From Perkinsus olseni (taxonomy: Eukaryota > Perkinsozoa > Perkinsida > Perkinsidae): 64,000 nucleotides of DNA. The notes under the pieces are model-generated. The model ran no database searches. It saw only the letters and a program-made list of their open reading frames with translations, and was not told the origin of the DNA. Numbering within the stretch: position 1 is the stretch's first letter; every line of letters starts with the position of its first letter. Shown one piece after another: positions 54,224-64,000 of this stretch. The stretch lies in contig JABANP010000084.1 of assembly GCA_013115135.1 (NCBI GenBank), positions 62,001 to 126,000 on the forward strand. Direction: 5' to 3'. Position numbers and translations under genes: made by a program.

Positions 54224-54540
54224 GGACTTGTCTGATGCTACGATCACAGCGTGCGTAGTCTCTTGTAACGAAACTGTACAAGATACCTTACCACGCGTTA
54301 AATCTTCACTTTTTCTTTTCAATTTTTTGTAGTAGTCGATTGCAAGACGCTTCTCGATACTCATCATCCGCTCGTTCGCAGCATGCCCATGAGCATGGGC
54401 TTTGGCGTGTGTGAGTGGATGGTTGGCAAGTTGTTGGGTCAGCAATTGTCAGCTATTATCGGTTTAAACCGAAAGACCTGTTATCATAGAGCCAGCAGTA
54501 TAGGTTGTACTCATGGCTCGGAATACTCAACAAATTTTTA

Positions 54541-54996
54541 CTAAGGGAGTGTTGAGTTGAAACAGTAGGGCACGATTGTTGAGCAATGAGCCAGATTACC
54601 CGAGCGACTCCTTCGGGATTGGCACCGCGAGGAACTGAGGAATCTCCGTCGGTCCACAGAAGAATCAACGTGACTACTCGGGTTTTCAAGAAGCTTCTGC
54701 ATCGCTTGAGAGCGAAAGCCCTTCTCTCGTTGAGAGCACACGTGGCAGAATCGCAAGCTCATGTCGATGTGGAAGGTTCTTCGGCGTGCACTTTCCCTGG
54801 CCCCTTCAGCTAGGAAGGGGTCGTAATTCTCGGCGTACGAGAACTCCCTAGCGGTAGAGAAGTCCGGCCCAATTCGAATGCTTTGTCTCTTTATAAGAAG
54901 ACTTCTCACGCCTAGAGGAGCCTCTTCAAGCTCCCTCATGAGCGACCTCGAGTGGCTTCCAGACTTTCTCATACCCCAACCGAGAGGCACCCGCAA
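54541..54996 (-). CDS. Hypothetical protein
   Basis: Minus-strand open frame with coding-like composition: LEEAPLGVRSLLIKRQSIRI, FSYAENYDPFLAEGARESAR, DMSLRFCHVCSQREKGFRSQ. It begins with a non-ATG codon, so an upstream exon is expected between 54997 and 55080. Not recognised. Confidence 0.4.
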   Translation of the reverse strand: MRVPLGWGMRKSGSHSRSLMRELEEAPLGVRSLLIKRQSIRIGPDFSTAREFSYAENYDPFLAEGARESARRRTFHIDMSLRFCHVCSQREKGFRSQAMQKLLENPSSHVDSSVDRRRFLSSSRCQSRRSRSGNLAHCSTIVPYCFNSTLP

Positions 54997-56158
54997 AGGG
55001 CAGTGGGTCGGGGTTTCGGAAGACCCTCTTCCCTCACCCGGTTCCGATCTCGTTGGTCGGTGAGCATAGCATTCCGAAAGCGATCAGTATCATTACGGGT
55101 TGTGCGTTAGCGCGCGGAATATACGCAGGAAGTAGAACAGAAGTTTCCAGTTCTTTTCAGAAAAAACTTGGAAATTCTAGAAAACTTTTTATAAGTCTCA
55201 CAGGAGCCCTCCCTGCAAAATTTCCCGAGTGCCCAATACGCGTCCCCTGACCGTCTACAGCGCCACCAAAATTGAACCCCGGGAGCGCTCCTGAGATGCA
55301 GGTCCATTAAGTACCTCTAGGAAGCGAATGAGACTTCTGAGACCTCCTGGTTCACGAGTAATAACAACGGAGTGAGCACGCAGTAGCCTTTTGTGACAGA
55401 GCCGGCGGAGCACGCGTGCTGGGCGAGCGCTACCTGCAGCGCAGCCCGGCCCGGATCGGGGGACCATGCTCCTTTCTTGTCGTTGAAGCTTCCTGCGATA
55501 CTCTGCCCACCAGTCTGACTAGGTGTTGCGGAACGTAGTCTCAGCTTGGTCAAGGCCGCCGTCAATTAACGCTTCACCTGCGTCTCATGAGATGCATGAT
55601 TCATTCCCACTCTGGGCGACAGTCAGCGTTGTCACCACTCGGAGGAGGTCTGAACCGGTGATGCTTCCCTAGCGTCCCGAGGGTTTGGAAGAGGGTGATA
55701 CTGGAAAGTCTTATTGCATTCAGGGGAGGTCTATTGAAAGTACGGAATTCGATAGTCGATTCTGAAACCACCTTCCACGGCAACAAGCCATGCCAGAATC
55801 GATTTCGACTCTGCTGATCAGGGCGCTAGAGTCTAGGCTACGGAAAGGACCTTCCCGGGGGTTCAATGGCCTCTCCTGATTTCCAAGACCACTACATGAA
55901 GAGGCTGGCTGATTGTGAACACAACGCCCGGGTTTTGTCATCTGGAATCCATTCTCTCATCGTCTGCCGCCTACCTTCACCGTAGCTTCTTGTCGGAGCA
56001 AGATAGGATCTCTCTGTGGTATGAACGTTACGTCTGTTGCCATTGTGTTTTACACGTCGTTAAATTCAATCCTGGGAGGGCTCAGGAGAGGTCCGCTGAA
56101 TGCGGTCCGATCCCTCTTTCTGAAGACCTTCCGCTTTCTTAATGCCGATCCATCAGCC
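54997..56158. other. No firm gene
   Basis: Short overlapping frames on both strands. The 140 bases before the SFI1 start at 56159 are open in the same frame, but carry no feature and are treated as leader. Confidence 0.4.
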
Positions 56159-59100
56159 ATGACCAGCCCGTCGGATCTGCTGGCGGAAACCCTCCTAGCC
56201 GAGACCTTCAATACCACACCTTTCGCAACTCATGCCGACTTGCAGCTGTTGCTGGATGCCTTTGGGAAGGTACTGGAGCGGAGGGGGATTGGCAAGGCCG
56301 ACGAAGGGGCGATGAAGGCCTATCGGGCCATCCTTGCCAAGCACCGGGAGGCCTCTAAGCGACGCCGGGCGGAGCGAAAGCCTTTTCAATTCCGTCGTAG
56401 AAAGGACGTCATCAGATCGTTCAGTTCGGTGAGCTCGATGGAGCCTCGATCGCCGCCTACTCCTGATGATTCTGAGCGGAGCGACGCGCCTCACTTCGGC
56501 CTCGAGGCGGTCTCTGTGATGGACAGCGTCGTCCAAGAGTCTCACCCTTCCACCACGCCTGGACGCGTGAAAGGCCCGGTGATGGTCATAGAAGAAGTTG
56601 AAGAGATGGTATCGGTTCTACCCAAGCTCGATGCCGCTGTGGATGCTCTTGAAGTTGAGGGAAGGGGACGCAGCGCGTCGCCCGATAGAAGTCCGGTATC
56701 GGGTCGTCGAAGGTTCGACGCCGGGAAGCTCTTTTCCTTGTCTATTCGCTGCGTGAGTCGTAGGGCTCTACTGAGGTGGCGTGAGGGCGCAATGGCACAG
56801 CGAAGCAACAGGGAAGGGCTGCTGCTACTGTGGAAGAGGAGAGCGTTGAGGGCCTTCCGAGCCGCTGTGATGGAGCGCAAGATGTTGCGATTTCGGGAAA
56901 AGTTGGTATGGGCGTATATTAAATCTTTACTAGGTTGCTGGAAGGAGTTCACGCGGCATCGGAAGGGCATTCGAGACCGCGACGAGGAGCTGCTCAGCTC
57001 AGTGGAGACCATCGGGGATTTTGTGAAGGACAACCGACTGACTCGGGCGTTCAACAGGTGGCTGGATACGCTGAGATTTCGCCGGGAGTCCGACCGAAAA
57101 ATCAATAAGTTTCTGACTGGTCGAGCGGAGCGATGCATCATTAGATGGTCTGCGGTCGTGCAAGATGGTAAAAATCTCAGAGCGACGACGAGAACCTTTC
57201 GGCTGCGTCGCGGCTTGAGAGCACTGAGGAGGTTCCTCGAAGCGTCCAAGGCGGAGATCTACCGAGCGGTCGAGGTTGAACGATCGATTATGAAGAATGC
57301 CTGGCGGCTGTGGACGCGGTATCACTCCTGGCGGGCCGGTCTCAGGGCCTTCTACGCTACTCTCGAGCCCTCACACGAGACCGTTCGACAGGCAACGGTC
57401 GTGAGAATGAGGAGGGGAGCGTTGAGGAAGTGGCGGAGGGCTTATGAAATCAAGAGGGCTTATGATGGTGTTCGCAGGGCGGCGGTACGGAGGAGATCTG
57501 AGGCCATCCTTCGGGAGTGGGCGACACAACTTTTCGAGCGCCTGCATTTCCAGCGCGACTGTGTGGTTCATCTACAGAAGTGGCGATTAGCTTTGGCGCT
57601 GCACAAGCTGGCTTTCAATAGACGGCTGGGCCTGTACAAATCGTCCGGGGTCGGATACCTGGTGGAAAGAGGTCGACTGAGGGTGTTGGCGGGGGTATGC
57701 GACGCTTGGTTGGGGGAAGTGCGGTATCGACTTAACTGCTCTCGCGTGGAGGTATGCGTCAAGCAGAGGGCGGCCACTTCTCTATTGACACGCTCCTTGG
57801 GGCACTGGCGGGCCCAGTACTCCCACCGTCTCCTCGACAGAGCCCGCAATGAGATGGCCGCCCTCCAGTGGAAGCGTCGCTGTTTGTCTCGCTTCCTATC
57901 AGCCTGGCTCGGTCAGGCTGTGGATGGCCGAACTGTCCGGGAGGGCCTGTCGGTTATTGCTGGTAAAGTGAAGGGCGTTCACTTTAATGCTTGGCTCAGA
58001 CTGGCTGCGCTCGTCCGGGCTTCCCGCCTGAAGATCTTAACGGTGGTCTTCGGGAACTGGTATAGAGAGAGCGTTCGAGTCCGTCGGTCGACCGTCGAAG
58101 CCGGCCAGAGGGCCGCGATCTGTCACCAGAGGTTGGTGAGGAGGGTTTTGATCGGACTGAGGGACCTGGTGGGCTATCGGAGACTCTGCCGGCAAGCTGG
58201 GGCGAGGAGCAGCACCTTAGCGGAGCGAAGACAGACTCGTCTCGTCTTCGGGGGAGTGGCTGGCTGCGGCCCTGTGGTGTGGTATGGGTCGGAGGCTGGA
58301 AGCTCGTCTGCCACGCGTAGCTCTGCGATTGGCCTTCCATCGACTCCGACGGTTTACCGAACTCATGGGGCAGCATGATGCCGAGCAGATGGCTCGAGCT
58401 GTCCTTTGGTATTTTCGAGTTCGCCTGGTGGCCTGGAGGAGACGGGCACGGTGGCAGAGCATCAAAAGGAGGGTTGTCGAGGGGCGTCGGAGGAAGAGGG
58501 TGAGTCTGGCCTTCGGGGTCCTGGCGTGTTGGCGAGTTTACTGTCAACGGAATCGACAGGCGGCAACTCTCATACGGTTGAATTTCTATTCTGGGCGGAG
58601 CGGTGCAATTTTGAGAGCCTGGAGCGTCGCGGGGCGATCCAAGCAGATCGTGGATCGGCTCTTCGATTGCCACCTGAAACAAGTGGTGGTATCTTGCCTT
58701 GATGCATGGAAGATGCAAGTAAAGTCAACCAAGGAGCTGCACGATCGACTGCAGTGTCGGGCCAGGGAACGTTCGACTGTCCTGAGGAAGTTCGCAGTCA
58801 CGGCTTGGAGAGTCGGCGTCCGTGCCAGCCGAGCAGCCGATCGTCTTCAACGTCTGAGTCTTGGCGGCTGGCGTATGGTCGTTGCATCGAAGGCTCGCCT
58901 CCGCCAGCGAGGAGCGGCGGTCAGGAGAATCTGGCAAGGGAGGACGCTGAGTGTGTGGATCAGAAGGTAGTGAAAGGGGAAAATCCGCAATACTCGACAA
59001 GGGTCCTTCGAGCGTTCCGAAGATGGTCATAGTTGACTGCCATCAGGGGTCTCTGGCGGGAAGGGAATTTCACTTTTTCTCGCGAGGCCTGAGTAGCTCT

Positions 59101-60364
59101 CATTCACTCCATGTCAGTTTTCGGGAGTCGTTGGCCCTCAACCTACGCTGCGATCACTACCTTCACCTTCGTGCTGCTCCGCTCCGCTCGAAGTTCCTTC
59201 ATGGGTGGTCGGAAGCCGCTAGGAAGCTCAGAGCCCTCGGGCGGGTGGAAGCCACCATCAACGCAGCAATGGAGTTCACAAGAATGGAGCTGGCCTTGGA
59301 CCATTGGGCAGTGCAAACCGCGCGCGCCCAGGTCCTGAACGAAATATGGCTCGTCACTGTCCCCGCGGCTCTGCTGCGATACCGAGCAAGGGAGTGTTTG
59401 GCGTATTGGAAGGCTCGAGTGAAGTCTGAGAAGTCCTCGATGAGTCGAGTCGTGATGGCGTGGCGCTACGAACTCCCTCGGATCATGGCTATGGAGCGAT
59501 CGAGCGAATCCTTGGCGGTGCGGCATTGGGGCGGGAAGCTGCTGAAGCAAGCTATGGTGGCCTTTATGATGGCTGTGGATGAGGGGAGGGAGTTGAGGAG
59601 GGCCCGCACAAGGCTAGCCCTCGCGAGGTTCAGAAGGAGAGTAGCCAGTATTCGAACTCGCAGGGGTTCGGTTAGGGGCCATGGCTGCGGCGAGCAGACT
59701 GAGACGTCTTGAAGCCGCCTTCGAGGGTTGGTGGAATTATCGGGCGGAAATCTCTGAAAAGCTGGAGCCATATCCTATCTGCAGACGAGGTCGATGCCGA
59801 AAGGAAATGCTCCTGGCGTATCATGAGCAAGTGGTCCTTCGACGATCGACTCTGTTGGCGTGGCGTCGTACGTGCCGGGAGAGGGCGGAGGAATCTGCTG
59901 TCAATCGGGCTGATCAGGAGATGGCGAAGCTGTTGGAGGTGAGTGTGCTTCGATCGGCGTGGAAGTTCATCGAAGTTTCGCTCTTCAGATCGACCGACTC
60001 TTGCGGCCGGCTTTTCAAGCCATCCGAGATTCAGCGGTTAGAAGAAAATGCTTTTACAGTGTGGTGGAGACGGGCGGAGCGAAGCTGGAAAGGGAGAATC
60101 TTAGGTCGAAGAGGGGATAATATCCGCCTCGGGAAGGTCTGGGCAGTCTGGGCCAAGGTGGTGCAGAATTTTGTGGCGCGCGGTAATGGTCTGCCACAGG
60201 TCCTCGATCACATCAAGGTTCGGAGCTCAACGGATAAAATACTCATGCAAAGTGTCTTTCATGCTTGGCGGGTTGGGGTGTCGGAAAATCGGATAAAAAA
60301 GATGACAGCTTCGCTCCGCTGTTGGTGGGACCAAGAGGGAGGCGAAGAAGGACGACAATTGTGA
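56159..60364 (+). CDS. SFI1-like centrin-binding repeat protein
   Basis: Long helical scaffold that binds centrins along a row of short repeats, used at basal bodies, centrosomes or spindle poles. From ATG 56159 (MTSPSDLLAETLLAETFNTT), a linker region precedes about 25 repeats with the LLxxWR/K pattern: ALLRWREGAM, LLLLWKRRALRAFR, LLGCWKEFTRHR, AFNRWLDTL, CIIRWSAVVQ, AWRLWTRYHSW, ALRKWRRAYEIKR, LLTRSLGHWRAQYS, LSRFLSAWLGQAV, VLACWRVYCQRNR, CLDAWKMQVKS, FAVTAWRVGVRA, LALDHWAVQTAR, CLAYWKARVKS, AFEGWWNYRAEI, FHAWRVGVSENR. Frames are joined by a 52-nt intron (58169-58220, ACCTTAG acceptor), an intron near 58969-59031 and a 28-nt segment (59648-59675). A 47-nt intron at about 60059-60105 is possible. 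Stop TGA 60362. Confidence 0.82.
59648..59675 (+). other. Candidate 28-nt intron in SFI1-like gene
   Basis: GTATTC...GGTTAG, 28 nt. Its removal joins RRRVA to RAMAAASRLRRLEAAF and keeps the repeat series in frame. The alternative is a one-base frame break. Confidence 0.45.
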
Positions 60365-61337
60365 CGTAATTAATCATACCATAAGGTTTCATCATCAGTA
60401 TACGATTGCTGCGTTTACAAGTAGGACGTCGTGTGCGTTCGGCGCCGCGTTCGGGATCTCCTCTCTTTAACGGGTGAATCCTCTTTAGTGTGATGTCACA
60501 CAATAAGATCGCGATAAAGTACTTTACGATATGAATTGGAAAGCACGTGCGTGGAGGTACGACAGTTCGAGCCGTTCAAGTCGTTAGCTCACCTTGCTCG
60601 TCCCCTATCTTGTGTTTGGCAATCCACCACTCTGTCGGCCTCAGCTAGCGGCAGGTGTCAGCCCATTGCTGCAGGACTCTAGAAGTACACAACCAATGAA
60701 CAACGTGAATACGAGTGAATGAGGGAGATGGGTGAATAGTTGAACATAAATATCTCACTGCCTCATCGACCTTATTCATGCTCCCAGTGCTTGTGGTGTA
60801 CATTGTGCGTCTCAATAGGACTCCACGGTGAAGTCTGACCCAACCAACTCGGCAATATAACGGCTGCTGTCTCCAATGATTCTCTCTTGTCTCCTCTCTG
60901 TGCTTCTTTTTGTCTAGCGTAAGTATTACGTCAGTTCGACTTCGTGGTGTCACTAGTGAGACGTTGCTATAAATGATAAACTCGAACTATAGACAAGACA
61001 CAAGCCAGCTGCAATGGTGAAATTTTTGTTAAAAACAGATGGACCCATCGGAGCAGCCATGGGTTTCTTACTATTGACGAAGTTGTTGTAAGAACAAGCA
61101 TGTCGAATTTACAGAATTTGAATTAATTGTTTAAAGACATGGTTAAGCACTTGAGGCTCCGAGATGCGCTTTACTGATGACCCATGGTGAAATGCTCAGT
61201 GTTCAAAACGGCCAGGCAACATGGCGTACTAAGACGACATCGTAGTGACAAAGCAGCGCAGGGCGTCGAAGGCCCGAAACTGTAGAGAAAGACAAACGAG
61301 AGGAGATTTGTGACGCACCGTAGTGATGAAAAGTTGT
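60365..61337. other. Intergenic, no recognisable gene
   Basis: AT-richer than the flanks, short frames only; nothing supported. Confidence 0.5.
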
Positions 61338-62055
61338 TTATACCACCGTCAGAGCCGCAGATTCACCTCTGAACTGAGCGAGCATCGTTCTTTGGGTTGC
61401 AAAGATCACGCGTTCAAGGTCCCCCGGTGCCAGGGCTATATCGCATTCACTTTGCATTGCTTTCTTGAAGTCGTTAAAGGCTCGACGAAACCACGGATGG
61501 ATACCGAACTCTGGGTACGGGACGCCTTCCGTGGTGAGGCCTAGAAAAGCCTTAACCCGACGCGGTCCTCACCTGAACTTCCGAACGAGCACGCGCGTAT
61601 AACTCGAGCTCGACGTCACCGGAGATATAGCGATACAAAATTTCGTAATTGGTGTCAACCCTCGCAGCGGTTATCGTCTCATTTGACATGCTGAGGATGA
61701 GGGTGTCGCGCGAGGCGTACGTGATGCTACGGAAGTCACTATCGACGATTCCAGCATCGGGGCAGCGCTCCTTGATGCGAGTATGCAGGCTGTCGATACC
61801 ACCAGGAGCTCCGTCATAATCTATGTCGTACACACCAGCAGTAGACCCGGCACGCAGACCGTACGGCCCAGCGCGAAAGGTGTGGTATTGGGTTGAAAGG
61901 AAACACCTGTAGAACAGATGAACCGTGTCGTTCTCGTCAACGGAGACGAGCGTGAGGAAGCCATTCGAAGCACGGGCATCAAATTTGCCAGCTTCTTTGG
62001 CTTTCACCGAAGCGAGAAGTAGAACAGAAATCAACGAGGGTAGGATGAGCGCCAT
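61338..62055 (-). CDS. Secreted two-domain protein, paralogue A
   Basis: ATG at 62055 begins a signal peptide MALILPSLISVLLLASVKA. Domain 1: VHLFYRCFLS, FRAGPYGLRAGS, IKERCPDAGIVDSDFRSITY, DTLILSMSN, ILYRYISGDVELELYARA. After an intron near 61572-61541, domain 2: YPEFGIHPWFRRAFNDFKKA, ECDIALAPGDLERVIF, MLAQFRGESAALTVV, stop TAA 61338-61340. The two halves resemble each other (Cys-Asp/Ala-x-Ile...Asp...Ile/Val...Leu), so the protein may contain two copies of one small domain. The splice joins only if one base is gained or lost. Paralogue of the gene at the right edge. Unknown function, probably secreted. Confidence 0.55.
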
Positions 62056-63334
62056 CACTAAGAAAAAGGCAGGTAAAAGCAACCAGAGAAGCTACGTCAC
62101 GTAACGTACGTGCGCAACGTGATCGATTAAATTGGAAGTGTGGTCACGGGACTGTCTCCCGGACCCGGAGACTGTCGGGCACCACATTAAGAGCTCGTCA
62201 GGAATCAAAGGTGAATTGCAGCTGAAGAGTGTAGCGCAGACGGGCAGCGGAAGAATCGATGGGCTTCTGCTCGTTGCGAGGATTCTGGTTATTCGACTTG
62301 TCTCTGCGTACACTTCGCACAGGAAGTCGCGCCACCGGAGCTGTCCCGGCGCCGAATCAAATCGGCATCGTCATTATTCCTTTCCGCAGGCTCCGGGTGG
62401 AGGATCTTCACCCGTGAGAAGGAAGGAATAGTCTGACGTTGAAGAGGGGATACAATCCGTCTGGGGCCCAGACTCTGGGCTGTCGGGGCCGAAGTAGTCG
62501 AGAATGCGTGGCTCGCGGTAATGGCCTGTCAGTTGCAGATGACATCTCCAAGCTCGGTACAAACCTTCTTTTCTCGATACGACGGCCCTCTGGCCGTGAA
62601 CCCGCCGGACCACCCGGATAGTTATTCGGTTTTGATCTTGGACATCGCTGCAGGCCTGCGGACCCGATCATCTCCTCGGCATTGTAAGCGTGGGAGCTCG
62701 TAGAACTCGCCGAGTTCAACTCGGGCCGAGTGACTCGGCGCGTTCTCGGTGGATGACTGGCACAATTTGAGTTGACGAGCTGATGCCATGGCTGCCGCTA
62801 CGGGCGGCGCTCGAACTGAACGGCTCACATTGAGCCGTTTAACTTGTCCAGGCCACGTAGTCCTGCGTGCGGATTTGCGGCGTTGATGAATCAACACGGG
62901 TAGAGGGTCCCAACGACCGAGCACGCGATTCTTCGAAGAGCATCATGAGCGATCACTGACGCCGCTCAGATGTCTGTGCCTGCTTGTATCTCATTGAACC
63001 AGAACACAAGCGCCTCACAATCTGAAGCGAGTCAGCCTGTCGCGGCAGGTGACATTAAGCGACACTAGTCGCGAAGTTGTTGCTTTGACGAGATTGTTAT
63101 GAGAACGAGAACGTCAAAGTAACGAAATAGAATTTGATAGTGAAATTTATGTAAAAATTTTGAGCTTTGAAAGATGCGCTGTGGTACCGACTAGATCACG
63201 CTCATAACCGATTCAAACAACAATACGTGCGACTTCACACTGTGCTGATCACAATGTGATCGTCACAATGCAACGAACATTGAGTTGACAATGCAGTATA
63301 GCGTGGCAGAACTGTTCAGTACTACAATGGACAG
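62056..63334. other. Intergenic, no recognisable gene
   Basis: Frames of 60-103 residues without motif. Holds the upstream region of paralogue A and the downstream region of paralogue B. Confidence 0.45.
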
Positions 63335-64000
63335 CTAACGAAAAATACCAAAGATCGAGAATATAACCAATACGGCTATAATTTCTGTGGTATCTATTTT
63401 CTCTAGATGGAGCGTGGCGAGTTGACCTCTGAACTCCACCTCGGCCGTCGTGGGGCTAGGAAACCCCACGCTTTTCAAGTCGTTTGGCGACAGAGTTACA
63501 CCGCAAACAGCTCGCAAGCTATCACTGAGCTTCCTCAAAGTTGGTCTCATCGTTTCTGCGGGCAGAAGTTTCCGCCACGTCATACTGACTAGTATGGGTA
63601 TTGTAGTCGTAGCCTACAGTGACTGTGGAAGCCTTATTCGCTCCGCATACAAAAGTCATCGTCCCGTGCACACCGTCGAAGAGCTTCAACTCGATGTCCA
63701 ACTCCGCAGTACGGTAACCGTATTGTGGGGAGGCCGTACTGCCTTTTCAAGGACTTCGGTTGATCTTGCACGGTGACCCTTAGAGTATTTCCGTCGAAGT
63801 TGAGGATTCCGAGGTCATCATCGGCGATATCCACATAGGGACAGTTACCTCTGATGAGTGTGACGGCGTCGGCGACTTCAATCACAGTTCCAGAGACAAG
63901 AGAGTACTCGTTTGGTGCGGATGCCGGGCTCAGAAGATATGGCCCGGCGAAGAGGTTCGTGTCACTCTTGACGTCGCACCTGTAGATCACAGTCACGGAT
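63335..64000 (-). CDS. Secreted two-domain protein, paralogue B, partial at right edge
   Basis: Runs in from the right edge of the window, so its start is missing. Domain 1: VIYRCDVKS, FAGPYLLSPAS, GNCPYVDIADDDLGILNFDG, NTLRVTVQ, then in another frame AELDIELKLFDGVHGTMTF. Domain 2: RKLSDSLRAVCGVTLSPNDL, VGFPSPTTAEVEFRGQLATL, ending with a hydrophobic tail IIAVLVIFSIFGIF at stop 63335. Residue patterns align with paralogue A over both domains. The hydrophobic C-terminus, absent in A, could be a membrane anchor or GPI signal. At least two introns or frame breaks are needed. Confidence 0.5.

Noticed and set aside
58160..58320. Frame break in SFI1 near 58245
   Set aside because: A 52-nt GT-AG intron (58169-58220) joins both frames without loss of repeats, so it was not counted among the frame breaks.
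1..64000. Spliced-leader RNA gene or dinoflagellate-type spliced leader
   Set aside because: I looked for GCCATTTTGGCTCAAG-like sequence and saw none. Trans-splicing cannot be judged from this window.
1..64000. CRISPR arrays, bacterial operons, integrases or long retrotransposons
   Set aside because: No repeat-spacer pattern, reverse transcriptase, integrase or transposase motif was seen; the DNA is eukaryotic nuclear.

Overview
This is nuclear DNA from a GC-rich, intron-dense unicellular eukaryote. Most introns are GT-AG and about 45-55 nt long. The genes recognised are ordinary eukaryotic ones: the proteasome lid/base subunit Rpn2, nuclear poly(A)-binding protein PABPN1, a CMTR-type mRNA cap methyltransferase, the GATOR1 subunit NPRL3, a BET-like bromodomain protein, a PROPPIN/WIPI protein and the centrin-binding scaffold SFI1. 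Gene density, tiny introns and secreted lineage-specific families fit an alveolate, most likely Perkinsus or a relative. That placement is an inference from style, not from a marker gene.

Layout, left half. 1-3.5 kb: NPRL3-like gene (minus). 4.5 kb: single tRNA-Arg(UCU). 4.6-6.3 kb: unidentified minus-strand coding. 6.6-8.3 kb: bromodomain-NET protein (minus). 8.5-10.5 kb: small acidic/basic ORF, a 4-copy tandem repeat, then a 2OG-Fe(II) oxygenase (plus). 10.6-16.1 kb: Rpn2 with more than 20 introns (plus). 17.6-19.8 kb: tandem array of eleven minus-strand tRNA-Arg(UCU) genes or decayed copies. 19.9-20.8 kb: M23-type (lysostaphin-like) metallopeptidase. 23.5-25 kb: PROPPIN (minus). 25.4-26.6 kb: probable mitochondrial membrane protein. 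26.9-29.1 kb: LRR protein and an unidentified protein. 29.3-30.5 kb: PABPN1. 30.8 kb: tRNA-His.

Layout, right half. 31.5-33.3 kb: ankyrin-bromodomain fusion. 33.7-34.2 kb: Pro-rich minisatellite protein. 34.4-36.1 kb: cap methyltransferase, followed by a 52-aa KGG-repeat mini-protein. 36.8 kb: tRNA-Thr(AGU). 37.6-40.8 kb: two unidentified minus-strand genes, one multi-membrane-spanning. 43-54.2 kb: a family of three secreted proteins, two lying in a tandem segmental duplication (about 2.5 kb copied at 4.6 kb spacing) and a third highly Tyr/Lys/His-rich copy. 56.2-60.4 kb: SFI1-like gene. 61.3-64 kb: two paralogous secreted proteins (minus), the last running off the right edge.

Several genes belong to general nuclear RNA and protein housekeeping (cap methylation, poly(A) binding, proteasome). 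There is no operon-like grouping. Beyond the genes, the window has three things worth following: short sequence motifs that recur inside introns and intergenic tandem repeats, a set of reading-frame breaks that all have the same sign (or are 16-28 nt introns), and the tRNA-Arg array with hairpin-bearing spacers. Exon boundaries were read by eye from frame, homology and GT-AG sites, so gene ends marked approximate should be treated as such.
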